Of a stretch of DNA of 64,000 nt, positions 8,716 through 18,494 are shown piece by piece. Each line of letters starts with the position of its first letter. Within the stretch, counting starts at the first letter, position 1. The position numbers and the translations under genes were made by a program. Location: positions 62,001 through 126,000 of the forward strand of contig CAZMZH010000001.1 of NCBI GenBank assembly GCA_964570665.1, read 5' to 3'. Under the pieces are notes generated by a model. That model had not been told where the DNA came from. It worked only from the letters and a program-made list of their open reading frames with translations, and searched no databases. Source of the stretch: JAJDAT01 sp964570665 (GTDB lineage: Bacteria; Nitrospinota; Nitrospinia; Nitrospinales; JAJDAT01).

Positions 8716-9063
8716 TCAAAGAATCTCCAACACTTTCTCGGGTGGACGCCCTATTGCAGCTCTATCATTGGCAAGAACGATGGGACGTTCTATAAGAATG
8801 GGATTTTTAACCATAAAATCTATCAAACTGTCATTAGATAAGGATGGGTCATCCAAGCGGCATTCAGAATATACCGTTTCTTTTTTGCGCATCAAGTCTC
8901 GAGGCGCTAACTCAAGTTTGGCAAGAATCTCTTTAAGCGTTTCAAGAGTCGGCGGAGTTTTGAGATATTCAATAATGGTCGGGTTGATACCTTGTTTTCC
9001 AAGTAATTCTAAAGTCTGACGCGATTTACTACATTTCGGATTATGATAAATGGTTACGGACAT
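8716..9063 (-). CDS. arsC: ArsC-family (thioredoxin-fold) arsenate reductase-like protein
   Basis: 115 residues, full family length. The N-terminus I-Y-H-N-P-K-C11-S-K-S-R carries the catalytic Cys of glutaredoxin-dependent ArsC. The C-terminal I-E-R-P-I-V with its conserved Arg and G-R-P-P are also present. Family members reduce arsenate to arsenite with glutaredoxin, though the YfgD-type branch has no proven arsenic role. No arsR, arsB or other arsenic genes are nearby, so function in resistance is uncertain. Confidence 0.85.
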   Translation of the reverse strand: MSVTIYHNPKCSKSRQTLELLGKQGINPTIIEYLKTPPTLETLKEILAKLELAPRDLMRKKETVYSECRLDDPSLSNDSLIDFMVKNPILIERPIVLANDRAAIGRPPEKVLEIL

Positions 9064-9182
9064 AAATAAAGAAGCCTCTGTAAATTTAAAATTTTTCTGG
9101 TTTATAATCGCCTAGCTGTGGGTTAAAAAAAGTGAGCTCTTGGCAACTTTGAATATTTCTCAACTCTTTTTATAGTTTGGGA

Positions 9183-11720
9183 TTAATTTCGCAATAATTT
9201 CTTCTGAGCAATTCGGATCTTTCCTAAAACCATCCCTCCTTTTGCATATTCCTGGTAATAACGAGCGTTTTGCTTAAGTGGTTCGGGAAGATTCGCGGTA
9301 AAACTCTGGAAAAACGTCATAGGAAATTTTTGGCCTCTGTTATCCATCAACAAGTTTTTTGGATTGTTTAATCGCAAGTTAGGATCGGAAGAATAATAAA
9401 AATAAAAATTGAGTAATTCTCGTTTCTTCTTTAAAGGTAAATTAGATCTGAGTACAGTACAACCTCTAGGGACTCGCATGGGGTTTCCCAGAGGAGCCCC
9501 GTCAATGGATAACATATAAAATGGTCGTTCGCCTGGAATCAAGTAATTGCACATTGGTATGATTATTTCAAGATTGTGGCCAGCTGGGTCGTCCTCAGTA
9601 TTGACAATGGAAATGGCATGGCTATTTATATCGATTTTAGAACCCATTTGAATTGAATCGCCACTCAAAAATATCCATGGCGAAACAGTATGTTTAAACG
9701 GTAAAAGAGGCGGTTCTTTAAAAAAGAATATTATCGAAAACCCAATCAATATAATAGATATGCCAATTTTCCAGGCAAGTCTTTTGGAATTAATTTCGGA
9801 AATAAATTCTTTTTTACCTGTGGGATTAATTAGATTGGCTTTTAAAAATACCAGGTATCTCCTTTCGAACAATATCTTCCATACACCTATGCCAGATAGA
9901 ATGAGGTTTAGTGGAACGACTGGAGCGCGAAAACGATTAGTGCCAAATATGAAAATAGAGGTCATGATAGCCTGGCATAAGATCGTCCCGAGGATCAGAC
10001 TTTTGGGATATCCGGGTAACCTCGCATTCGCTAAAACATAAAAGGCTCCTATTGCCAAAAAGAAATAAATGTAAAATTGAATTTGAGCCCCATAAAATGA
10101 TTCCATATTTAAATGTAAAGGGGCAAAATAAACGGCGTCTGGGTCAAACAGAAAACCTGGAAGTTCCAGCCATAATTTTTCCAATATAGACTGTGTCACT
10201 ATTAAAGGATTTTCAAACCACACCACCAGACTTTTCCCGGGGCGGTCAATGGGGTTAAATCCAATGCTTTCCATTGTTTCGACAGGCGGAGACTTTTTGT
10301 AAAAAAAAGAAGGAGAATGTCCTTCTTGGGCGTATCTCCCCATCCATATCCATTTGCCATTAACGCTGTGAAATATTTGGTTAATTGGCATACATATAAA
10401 TAAAAAACCTAAAGCGAAAGATAAGAATGTCTTGAGATAAAATTTTACTTTTAGCTTTTTCCTGACAATAAAGTAAATCGAGTAAGCCCCCATACCTAAC
10501 AAAATAGGAAGAGTTTCCTGTCCAAAATAAAACGTGGCGGCCATCAAGATTCCCAAAATAAAAAATTTGATGGAGGAAGAATTTTTATAAATTAATACAT
10601 TCAATAATATCAATAGAGTGAGCGTCAATATCAGCGCCGCAGACCGGTTTATGGCAACCGAATAATGAATACATAAGGGATCGGTTGCCGTTAGTATGGC
10701 GACAATAATTGCCGCTCGGGAATAATGCAATTCCTTGGCAATTTTATATGTCACCCAAGGTAAAGCCGACCCAACAACCGCCTGTGAGTAAAAGATGGAC
10801 GAAGGTTCCGATCCAAACCATCTAAGAAACCATGATAGATAATAGGAATAAAGAGGAGCCTGATAGTAACTCACCTTTTCAAAACTCTCGTTAAAGAAAC
10901 TTTTCGCAGAGTTTAAATATACCTCGCCGTCGGCGTTGAATATGATCAAGCTCTCTCCGCTAAGCGCAAAAAGAGTTGCGTATTTGATTCTAAAAAATAA
11001 ACCTAAGACCAATACGATGTAAATCGCATAATTGAGAATCAAAGGCGATCTTGAGAGAGAATAAGAAGGCCGAAGAGCTAATCTAAACCCAGTCCAAACG
11101 ACCAAAGCCAGTACGAAACAATAAAAATGGGTTACATCTAGAGGGGAGAAAACAAGAGTTAATGGCGAAAAAATAATAACGAGTTGGAACCATCTGTTTT
11201 TTTTAATTTCAAATTTATGAAAAGACTGTAACCAAAAAAAGTAATACGCCGAAAAAAAAATACCGACGAAAAACTGTCGATACCAGGGTATTAATTCGCC
11301 AGGAGGCAACCCACCTGACATTATGGCGAAATCGGGAACGATTTCCGTTACATAAGTAGAAAGCAATAAATAAAGATGAAAAATAAAAGCGTATTTAAAA
11401 ACTAGTTTAGCTTTATGAAAATTGAAAGAAGTCTTAACGAAAGCATTTTGAACGATTGCAAACCCTATAGTTGTCGCCCAAAAGTAAACGGGAAAGATTA
11501 TCTTATTAATATTTGCGTACCATTGTTTGATAAAAGCTTGACCAAAATGTGTCGAGAAAGCGTCTATCAAAGAGCTTGGAAAAAATTTAAAGAAAAAGTC
11601 GCCTTCTAAATACTCCCGAAAAATAACCAGATATCCAGAAATAAAAACGTAAAAAATGGTTAAGAATAAGGATATTATTTTATTTTTAGGAACTTTAAAG
11701 AAATCATTAGGAAGGATCAT
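9183..11720 (-). CDS. Large polytopic GT-C glycosyltransferase (GT39/ArnT-like)
   Basis: 845 residues with at least twelve hydrophobic segments spread over residues 10-630 and a soluble C-terminal domain of about 180 residues after a last membrane helix. The loop N-A-D-G-E-V-Y-L-N-S near residue 260, followed by Y-Y-Q-A-P-L-Y-S-Y-Y, matches the first periplasmic loop of GT-C enzymes, where an acidic residue is catalytic and the donor is a polyprenyl-phosphate sugar. It is a clear paralogue of the gene at 30169-32580 (shared N-P-x-D-R/H-P-G-K-S-L segment). It probably decorates a lipid-linked glycan or glycolipid at the outer face of the inner membrane. Confidence 0.75.
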   Translation of the reverse strand: MILPNDFFKVPKNKIISLFLTIFYVFISGYLVIFREYLEGDFFFKFFPSSLIDAFSTHFGQAFIKQWYANINKIIFPVYFWATTIGFAIVQNAFVKTSFNFHKAKLVFKYAFIFHLYLLLSTYVTEIVPDFAIMSGGLPPGELIPWYRQFFVGIFFSAYYFFWLQSFHKFEIKKNRWFQLVIIFSPLTLVFSPLDVTHFYCFVLALVVWTGFRLALRPSYSLSRSPLILNYAIYIVLVLGLFFRIKYATLFALSGESLIIFNADGEVYLNSAKSFFNESFEKVSYYQAPLYSYYLSWFLRWFGSEPSSIFYSQAVVGSALPWVTYKIAKELHYSRAAIIVAILTATDPLCIHYSVAINRSAALILTLTLLILLNVLIYKNSSSIKFFILGILMAATFYFGQETLPILLGMGAYSIYFIVRKKLKVKFYLKTFLSFALGFLFICMPINQIFHSVNGKWIWMGRYAQEGHSPSFFYKKSPPVETMESIGFNPIDRPGKSLVVWFENPLIVTQSILEKLWLELPGFLFDPDAVYFAPLHLNMESFYGAQIQFYIYFFLAIGAFYVLANARLPGYPKSLILGTILCQAIMTSIFIFGTNRFRAPVVPLNLILSGIGVWKILFERRYLVFLKANLINPTGKKEFISEINSKRLAWKIGISIILIGFSIIFFFKEPPLLPFKHTVSPWIFLSGDSIQMGSKIDINSHAISIVNTEDDPAGHNLEIIIPMCNYLIPGERPFYMLSIDGAPLGNPMRVPRGCTVLRSNLPLKKKRELLNFYFYYSSDPNLRLNNPKNLLMDNRGQKFPMTFFQSFTANLPEPLKQNARYYQEYAKGGMVLGKIRIAQKKLLRN

Positions 11721-11921
11721 CGAGTATTTTGAAAGTTGATTTTGAGGGTGGTTTTTTTAAGTGGGCTATTTTATTAAGATTACAAAAAACCATAGCAATA
11801 GAATATAATATAAAACTTTGCGAATGTGAAGAATTCTGTAGGAAACCAAAGAGTAACTTAAAGCGCAGGTTCAGTAATCGGATATAAGATTAGACGATCT
11901 TGAGCGCCTTTGATTGGATTT

Positions 11922-12851
11922 ATGGGATTTTGGATTGAAAAAAGAGTTTTGGTAACGGGTGGCGCTGGTTTTTTAGGTTCATTCTTGGTTGAGAAGCTTA
12001 AAAAACGAGGTTGTAAAAATGTCTTTGCTCCACGAAGTAAAGATTTCGACTTGGTTAACAACAATGCCTGCGTAAAACTTTATAAGGAAACCCGCCCCGA
12101 TATCGTAATTCATTTAGCCGCCCAAGTTGGAGGAATCGGAGCCAACCTGGATAATCCCGGAAAGTTTTTTTATGACAACTTGATGATGGGCGCGCAAATG
12201 ATTGAACAGGGACGGTTGCATGATATAGAAAAATTTGTAACGATTGGCACGGTTTGCGCCTATCCTAAAATAGTTTCTATTCCATTTAGAGAAGAAGACC
12301 TATGGAATGGGTACCCTGAGGAAACCAACGCTCCATATGGATTGGCAAAAAAGATGTTATTGGTCCAGGGTCAAGCTTATCGCCAACAGTATGGCTTGAA
12401 TGCAATTTATATTTTGCCGGCTAATATGTATGGCCCGAGAGATAATTTTGATTTAAGAAATTCTCATGTCATTCCCGCCCTAATTCGAAAGTGCATGAGT
12501 TCTCCCGACGAAGATATAACGGTATGGGGAAGCGGAAATCCTACGCGAGAGTTTCTTTATGTAGACGACGCTGTCGAAGGCATTTTGCTTGCATCCGAAA
12601 AATACAACAAACCCGCCCCCATCAACCTCGGCACTGGAGCGGAGATCTCTATAAGGGAATTGCTTGACCTTATTATCGAAATTACGGATAGCCGTAGAAA
12701 AATCGTTTGGGACAAATCAAAACCAGACGGTCAACCTCGAAGATCCCTCGATACTTCCAGGGCGCAAAAGGAATTCGGTTTTCAAGCTCGGGTACCTCTG
12801 CGTGAAGGTTTATTGAAAACCGTAGAATGGTACAAGTCGTTTTATAAGTAA
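11922..12851 (+). CDS. fcl: GDP-L-fucose synthase-like epimerase/reductase
   Basis: 309 residues from the ATG at 11922; an in-frame TTG at 11910 is an alternative. Extended SDR: GGAGFLG near 13-19, Tyr139-x3-Lys143, Cys112 in the S/T-x-C-x-Y-P motif and His in N-S-H-V-I-P, matching the Cys/His pair used for epimerisation in GDP-fucose synthase. The family reduces GDP-4-keto-6-deoxymannose to GDP-L-fucose, or related GDP or dTDP sugars. The partner GDP-mannose 4,6-dehydratase (gmd) is not in this window, so the true substrate is not settled. Confidence 0.8.
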   Translation: MGFWIEKRVLVTGGAGFLGSFLVEKLKKRGCKNVFAPRSKDFDLVNNNACVKLYKETRPDIVIHLAAQVGGIGANLDNPGKFFYDNLMMGAQMIEQGRLHDIEKFVTIGTVCAYPKIVSIPFREEDLWNGYPEETNAPYGLAKKMLLVQGQAYRQQYGLNAIYILPANMYGPRDNFDLRNSHVIPALIRKCMSSPDEDITVWGSGNPTREFLYVDDAVEGILLASEKYNKPAPINLGTGAEISIRELLDLIIEITDSRRKIVWDKSKPDGQPRRSLDTSRAQKEFGFQARVPLREGLLKTVEWYKSFYK

Positions 12852-12928
12852 GAAATATCGATATCGCCTCGTTTATTTCGCAAGTCTAAATAATTTTACC
12901 CACTCAAGGGAAGTGAGATAAAGAATTG

Positions 12929-13585
12929 ATGAAAGTTTCCATAGTAATTCCCTCATTGAATGAGGCTGGTTGTATTGCCCAAACGTTATCTGAAATCCCT
13001 AAAGATCTGGCCGATGAAATTATCGTCGTTGACGCAAACTCTCCTGATGGTACGGCCGATATTGTTCGCCAACTCGGTTATCGAGTGGTTTTGCAAAAGA
13101 GCAAAGGGTTTGGCGGAGGATTTGCCGAGGGCATTGAAGCCGCCACGGGCGATATTGTCATTTTAATGAATGCGGATGGATCGATGGACCCTAAGGATAT
13201 TCCAGAAATGATCGATAGAGTGAAACAGGGTTACGATTGTGTTTTTGCGGTTCGCTACGCTCCGGGTTATGGAAGCGAAGACGACGACCTGGTTCACCAC
13301 GTTGGCAATATGTTGTTCACCTTTCTAGTCAACTTAATTCACAAAGTGTTTATTTGGGACGCTCTTTATTTTTTTGTCGCCTTTCGCAGAGACAAAGCTT
13401 CCCAGATCAATGCAAAAGCGCTGGGATTTCCATATTGTGTCGAATTTCCCATTCGAGCGCATAAAGCAGGGCTAAAAATTTCTCAAGTGCCCTCTAAAGA
13501 AAGACCTCGCATAGCGGGAGTGTCGAAAGTAAACGCTTTTGTGGATGGTTTAAAGATATTAAAAATGATTCTACTTGGCCGATAA
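12929..13585 (+). CDS. Family 2 glycosyltransferase, DPM1-like
   Basis: 218 residues from ATG 12929 (a TTG three bases earlier is possible). GT-A core: V-S-I-V-I-P-S-L-N-E-A, V-V-D-A-N-S-P-D-G-T, and N-A-D-G-S at the metal-binding position. Short, without the C-terminal transmembrane pair of GtrB, so it should be a cytoplasmic or peripheral enzyme making a polyprenyl-phosphate sugar or extending a glycan. It follows the fucose-synthase-like gene on the same strand by 77 bases and may be co-transcribed. Confidence 0.8.
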   Translation: MKVSIVIPSLNEAGCIAQTLSEIPKDLADEIIVVDANSPDGTADIVRQLGYRVVLQKSKGFGGGFAEGIEAATGDIVILMNADGSMDPKDIPEMIDRVKQGYDCVFAVRYAPGYGSEDDDLVHHVGNMLFTFLVNLIHKVFIWDALYFFVAFRRDKASQINAKALGFPYCVEFPIRAHKAGLKISQVPSKERPRIAGVSKVNAFVDGLKILKMILLGR

Positions 13586-13634
13586 ATAAAACAAAAGCCT
13601 TTAAGACCGAAAAGTAGACTTATCTAAAAATAAT

Positions 13635-15221
13635 TTAAGCGGAGGACCTACTGGGTCTAGCTCTTAAAAATGATCTCGATTTGATTTTAATATCCTTGGG
13701 AGGAATAATGGCGTTGTTTCTATCCAAAAAAGTATAAACAACTTCTCCAAAAACCGGCGGCAAGAGAGAAAACAAAAGATTTATAAATAAAACAACAGAA
13801 ATATTAAAAAGGCCAATTATTTCTAACGGTTTAAAATACCATTTGGGAGGCAATGCCACCCAGCCCATGCCTTTTTCCCCAGTTAGCATTTTTTTGATTA
13901 TTTTCCATTGAAAATAATATGTTAAGTTCCGTTTAATAATATCCCGTTTTAATTCAAACTCGGATGTCCCCTCGGGAACAAAGGGTAATGGTATTGACGA
14001 AAAAATACTGCGAGTGAAAGAAATTGTAGTATTAAAATTTTTCCATCCTGGAGCTATATATAATCTACCCGTTTGTTTAGCTTGGTCGTAAAGTGGAGTT
14101 CCTGGGTAAGGAGTACAATTATTATATTTTACAAACCCCACATCCGCCTTCTGAACAACACGGTGCGATTCTTCTCTGTCCTCTTTTGATTCCGTGGGAA
14201 ATCCATAAATCATTCCAAGAACAACATTTATACCGTATTTTTTACATAATTCGATTTTTTCTAAGTGTGTCTGGACGGTCTCATCTTTTTGAATCTCTTG
14301 AGCTATACGTTCTACGCCCGTTTCCAATCCCATGCTAATAGTTTTAAAATTGGCGCGCTGTAAATGGGGCATTATCGATTCATAAAGGTTATCCGCGCGG
14401 GTTTGGACAGAAAACGCGCACTTTTTATGAAGCCCTTCTTTAATAATTCCATCACAAAGATCAATAACTCGTTTTTTATTGGTACTAAAAGTATCGTCAT
14501 AAAAAACGATATCTTTTTGGCCAAAATCATCAATTAATATTTTTAAGTTTTCTAAAATTCGGGCAGTGGAATGCCAACGATAAGTAAAACCGGTCAAAAT
14601 CCTTTGGCTGCAGTAGGAGCACTTATAAGGACATCCTCGTGCGCCGGTAATAAACCCCATATTATATTTTGGATTATCAAACAATTCATAAGGAATAATT
14701 GGCACGTCGTCTAAGTTCTCTAATAAGTCGGCATCCGGATTATTAACTATTTTTCCGTCATCATCTAAATAAGAAACTCCTTTTAAGTCTCTCCAATCTT
14801 TTCCTTCACGTATTGCAAAATATAATTGCTTTAAAACTTCTTCTCCTTCCCCGCGAACGACAGCATCTGCAACTCCTAATTCCAAAGGCTCGCCAGGCAA
14901 TGCAGTAACATGAATCCCGCCATAGATAATAGTGGCATCAGGGAAAGTTTCTCTCACCAACTCTCCAATTTCATATGACCTTCCAGCTTGGGAAGTCAAA
15001 ACGGTAATTCCAACTATTAAAGGTTGTTCAAGTCCTTTTGTAAACTCTAAGATATTATCGGGGGTTATCTTTTGTATTTCTTCGTCAACAATCTTAATAT
15101 TTTTAACCCCCCACTTCTTTAAATATGCAGCTAAAATTCCAATAGCGACTGGAATTCCAACTGGAACATATTTAGACATCATTCCGCCAAAGTTTTCTTG
15201 AGCTGGGTTTATGAAAAGCAT
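13635..15221 (-). CDS. B12-binding domain radical SAM protein
   Basis: 528 residues. An N-terminal Rossmann-like cobalamin-binding domain (1-145, with G-G-I-H at 101-104) precedes the radical SAM barrel with Cys197-x3-Cys201-x2-Cys204 in R-G-C-P-Y-K-C-S-Y-C. The C-terminus is hydrophobic around 450-490 and may be membrane associated. Class B radical SAM proteins of this kind methylate or rearrange unactivated carbons, often in lipids, antibiotics and cell-surface molecules. The substrate cannot be deduced. It is one of three such genes within 8 kb (also 15314 and 19923). Confidence 0.85.
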   Translation of the reverse strand: MLFINPAQENFGGMMSKYVPVGIPVAIGILAAYLKKWGVKNIKIVDEEIQKITPDNILEFTKGLEQPLIVGITVLTSQAGRSYEIGELVRETFPDATIIYGGIHVTALPGEPLELGVADAVVRGEGEEVLKQLYFAIREGKDWRDLKGVSYLDDDGKIVNNPDADLLENLDDVPIIPYELFDNPKYNMGFITGARGCPYKCSYCSQRILTGFTYRWHSTARILENLKILIDDFGQKDIVFYDDTFSTNKKRVIDLCDGIIKEGLHKKCAFSVQTRADNLYESIMPHLQRANFKTISMGLETGVERIAQEIQKDETVQTHLEKIELCKKYGINVVLGMIYGFPTESKEDREESHRVVQKADVGFVKYNNCTPYPGTPLYDQAKQTGRLYIAPGWKNFNTTISFTRSIFSSIPLPFVPEGTSEFELKRDIIKRNLTYYFQWKIIKKMLTGEKGMGWVALPPKWYFKPLEIIGLFNISVVLFINLLFSLLPPVFGEVVYTFLDRNNAIIPPKDIKIKSRSFLRARPSRSSA

Positions 15222-15313
15222 AAATTTTTATTTAAAGTTTAAGGTTAAATTAAAAATTAGAAGATGTTGTCATTGTATTTTACTAATCTTCTTAACAAAC
15301 AAAAATACAAAAA

Positions 15314-16780
15314 TTATGTTTGAAAAATCCATCGTCTAAAGAGAATTTCCGAAATAACGTTTAGAAAGTTTTTAAATATCCGTTTTTTAACGGGATAAAC
15401 CCTCCAAATACTAATAATTCGACTGGGATTAAAATAGAATTTAATAAAGGCTGTTTTTTTAATGCGTAATAACTCTTCATCGCTTACAGCGCTTAAATTC
15501 ATTGAAATATCCCGCGCCCCTCGAAAATTGACTCTGTTTCTGATTTCCTCTTCGTAGTTTTCCCTACTGCCATTATACTTGCCAGAGGCGAGAACTTCTT
15601 GAACATGCTCTTCATACATAGGCGTTCCAGGAAAGGGGGTCGTCACATGGAACATAGCAGTATGTAGTTTACTTGAAAGCGCATAACGAACCGTTTTCAA
15701 CATAGATTCTTTGGTTTCTTCAGGCAATCCGAGCTGAAAAAAACCGCTCACAAACATATTCATCTTATCCGCTTTATCAATAATTTCATTCATTCGAATC
15801 AAATCGGTCCGTTTTCGCACTAATTTCTGGCCCTCTTCACTTCCGCTTTCAATACCAAAAGCTATACGATAAACTCCAGCCTTATTAAACAAATCCAATA
15901 GTTCATCGTCAACCATCTCGTACTTAATTCCGTTTGGAAAAGCAATTTTCAAACCAAGGTCTGCTTGGACAAGTTTTCGAAAAACAATTTTGGCGTGCTT
16001 AATATAAAAATTAAAAATATCATCTACAATTTCTAATTCTTCAAACTTATATTTATTTTTTAGCCAAATAATCTCTTCGACAATATTTTCTGGAGATCGA
16101 CTCCGAAAGTCCTTCCCTAACGTATCGTGGCAGAATACACACTTTAATGGGCAGCCCCTAGAAGTCAGAATAGGCATTAAAAGCTTTGATATATATACGG
16201 GAGATTGTGAAGTTCGCTTGGGACTTGAGAAGTACCTTTCAACTGGAACAAGGTCATAAGCTGGAAAAGGAATTGTGTCTAGATCGTTCATCAAGTCTCT
16301 TGGTAAAGTACGGGCCATACTTCCATCAGGTTTGGAATAAACAATTCCCGCAACGCTTTCTGGGTCGGCATCTTCTTGTAGCGCTTTGACTAAATGATAG
16401 AAGGTTTCTTCCCCTTCGGAAAGAACTCCAAAATCTATATCTGCTTCCCTTATTAAATCATGAGGATCGGATGTCATACCCGCTCCACCCACTACAATGG
16501 GAACCCCAGGGCAAACTCGTTTGATTGCTTTTGCGGCGTCTTTAATATAAGGAATATGGAAAGAAAGCCCCGTTAACCCAATCAAATCGGGTTCAAATTC
16601 CTTAATTTTTGCCGCAACTTCTTGAGAACTCAAGTCGTCCAAAGGAGCGTCAATCACTAATATTTCAATGCCGGGAATTTTCTTTCTTAAATAGCTCGCA
16701 ATATAAAGTAAACCTAAAGGCAATATCAATCCCTCAGGATATTCACCAGGTCTAACTAGCGCGATCTTTTTCAATACCAT
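15314..16780 (-). CDS. B12-binding domain radical SAM protein
   Basis: 488 residues. Cobalamin-binding-like domain 1-150 (V-V-G-G-A-G-M at 96-102), then radical SAM cluster Cys210-x3-Cys214-x2-Cys217 in S-R-G-C-P-L-K-C-V-F-C-H. The barrel contains G-I-E-S-G-S and P-F-P-G-T-P segments typical of the Elp3/MiaB-like fold. It lies 92 bases upstream of the similar gene at 13635 on the same strand and probably belongs to one transcript. Domain order and length are normal for the family; the substrate is unknown. Confidence 0.85.
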   Translation of the reverse strand: MVLKKIALVRPGEYPEGLILPLGLLYIASYLRKKIPGIEILVIDAPLDDLSSQEVAAKIKEFEPDLIGLTGLSFHIPYIKDAAKAIKRVCPGVPIVVGGAGMTSDPHDLIREADIDFGVLSEGEETFYHLVKALQEDADPESVAGIVYSKPDGSMARTLPRDLMNDLDTIPFPAYDLVPVERYFSSPKRTSQSPVYISKLLMPILTSRGCPLKCVFCHDTLGKDFRSRSPENIVEEIIWLKNKYKFEELEIVDDIFNFYIKHAKIVFRKLVQADLGLKIAFPNGIKYEMVDDELLDLFNKAGVYRIAFGIESGSEEGQKLVRKRTDLIRMNEIIDKADKMNMFVSGFFQLGLPEETKESMLKTVRYALSSKLHTAMFHVTTPFPGTPMYEEHVQEVLASGKYNGSRENYEEEIRNRVNFRGARDISMNLSAVSDEELLRIKKTAFIKFYFNPSRIISIWRVYPVKKRIFKNFLNVISEILFRRWIFQT

Positions 16781-16887
16781 AGGTTTTCCTCTTTACCACC
16801 ATTATTCGGCCAGTATAAATCTTATCATTTTAACATTGACCGCTATTTTAAGGTGGCCAAAATACAAAAATTGAATAAATTAATTTG

Positions 16888-17832
16888 CTATATTTTTGGT
16901 TTGATAAAAAATTTCCGAAGATAATTTTTTAGACCAAAGTCATGATCGCAAAGTACATGGCTTTTTTGGTTGGAATAACTATTACTGTTTTTCAACCATT
17001 TTTGATCCTCTGGCATTGCCAGAGGTTTAATAAATGTATAAAACATAAAATAGGTTGCCAATCGAAAGAAAAAGTTCGTCGCTTTTGACTCTATATTAAT
17101 TAGAAACCTACATGATTTTTTATCGATTGGCATAATAAACATTTGCCATCTATTTTTTGCCAGAATATCATTATATTCAATGCAAAAAGGTCGCACTTCT
17201 ATTTCGACACCCGACTCCAAAATCTTAAATTTGAAAAAAGATTCCGTTTCCTCCAACATAACAGCTGTATAAGATTTCTTTAAAAGATTTTCCTTTTGTA
17301 AAATAATCGTATAAATGCCATAAAATTGATAAAAAAGACTATGGTTCGTAAAATGAGGGAAATCCATTGAACTATTTATAGCCCAATAAAAAGGCGTTTC
17401 ATAAATGGTCCAAGCGCTGGCGGGTTTTTCGATAACATTATCTAAAATAGATTGAGTCGCTTTTTCAAAATTATCAGGATTACCCGTATAAATAAAAACA
17501 ATTCCGCCTTTTGCAAACGCTTTATATTGAAATAAATTGCATGTTGGTTGTTTCTTAGCAAAAGGCGCCGAAATCAAATCCCCGTTTGACAAATTATATC
17601 GCCACCCATGAAAACCGCACTCAAGTTCGTTTTCTCTCAATCGCCCCATATCAAGAGGCAGCCCATAATGACGACAATGATTTTTAAAACAACGAATTTC
17701 CCCATTATTCCAAAATAAAATTAAAGACTCGCCCCATAAAACGAAAGAATGTTGTTTTTTTCTTTTTAAAAATTTTACAGGAACGACCCCATATACAAAA
17801 TCCCGATAATCTTTTGCATCAAACTCCAACAT
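16888..17832 (-). CDS. Rieske [2Fe-2S] oxygenase (PaO/aromatic-oxygenase-like)
   Basis: 314 residues. Cys53-x-His55-x16-Cys72-x2-His75 forms a complete Rieske [2Fe-2S] site. Asp157-x2-His160-x3-His164 is in the place of the mononuclear iron ligands, with His spacing one residue shorter than the common D-x2-H-x4-H. Related enzymes are terminal monooxygenases or desaturases acting on hydrophobic substrates and need a separate reductase, which is not seen here. Sitting between radical SAM and sugar-modifying genes, it may oxidise a surface lipid or sugar. Low GC and normal length, no sign of truncation. Confidence 0.8.
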   Translation of the reverse strand: MLEFDAKDYRDFVYGVVPVKFLKRKKQHSFVLWGESLILFWNNGEIRCFKNHCRHYGLPLDMGRLRENELECGFHGWRYNLSNGDLISAPFAKKQPTCNLFQYKAFAKGGIVFIYTGNPDNFEKATQSILDNVIEKPASAWTIYETPFYWAINSSMDFPHFTNHSLFYQFYGIYTIILQKENLLKKSYTAVMLEETESFFKFKILESGVEIEVRPFCIEYNDILAKNRWQMFIMPIDKKSCRFLINIESKATNFFFRLATYFMFYTFIKPLAMPEDQKWLKNSNSYSNQKSHVLCDHDFGLKNYLRKFFIKPKI

Positions 17833-17926
17833 ATAAACTCATACTTATAGTAATAAATAAATTAGTCGGGAAAGTCATGCTTTAATAATTTAGTCTTCCC
17901 AATAAAAATAAACGCTAAAGCTTGCT

Positions 17927-18406
17927 TTATCTCTTCACGTTTTTCAAAAACTTAGCAGGATTACCCGCCCAAACTTGGAATGGTGGAACGCTTTGGGTAA
18001 CCACGCTACCCGCCCCAACAAAAGCCTTTTCCCCAATTGTAATTCCACAAAGTAGGGTTACGCTAGAACCAATTGTCGCTCCATCTTCAACAACTACCGG
18101 AATAACCGTCCAGTCGTCGTCCGTTTGCATGGATCCATCGGGATTGGTGGCGTTTGGGTATTTATCGTTTATAAACGTTACGTTATGACCAATAAAAACT
18201 TTATCCCCAATCGTAACTCCTTCACAAATGAAAGAATGACTCGAAATCTTACAATCGCTTCCAATTTTCGCCCCTTTTTGAATCTCGACAAATGCTCCAA
18301 TCTTGGTTCTGTCGCCAATTTCGCAACTGTATGCATTCACAAAATTAAAGATTTTCACATCTTTCCCCAACTTAACATCGGGGGCTATTCCCTGGTACAT
18401 TTCCAT
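17927..18406 (-). CDS. Hexapeptide-repeat acetyltransferase (WbpD/FdtC-like)
   Basis: 159 residues made almost wholly of left-handed beta-helix hexapeptides ([LIV]-G-x4), with the H-N-V-T-F-I-N-D and L-C-G-I-T-I-G-E segments seen in sugar N-acyltransferases. Its gene lies 88 bases downstream of a sugar aminotransferase on the same strand. The pair would aminate and then acetylate C3 of a nucleotide-activated hexose. Both UDP-GlcNAc3NAcA (WbpB/E/D route) and dTDP-Fuc3NAc (FdtB/C route) are compatible; a Gfo/Idh dehydrogenase at 22513 favours the first. Confidence 0.8.
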   Translation of the reverse strand: MEMYQGIAPDVKLGKDVKIFNFVNAYSCEIGDRTKIGAFVEIQKGAKIGSDCKISSHSFICEGVTIGDKVFIGHNVTFINDKYPNATNPDGSMQTDDDWTVIPVVVEDGATIGSSVTLLCGITIGEKAFVGAGSVVTQSVPPFQVWAGNPAKFLKNVKR

Positions 18407-18494
18407 AAAAACTCTCTCAAGATTCCGTCATTGGGAAATTCATTATTAAAAAATTAGTTCATAGTAGAAGGTTAAAACCTGGAAAAAACGCCTT

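Noticed and set aside
8618..9019. 133-codon plus-strand frame
   Set aside because: Antisense to the arsC-like gene, which has clear family motifs.
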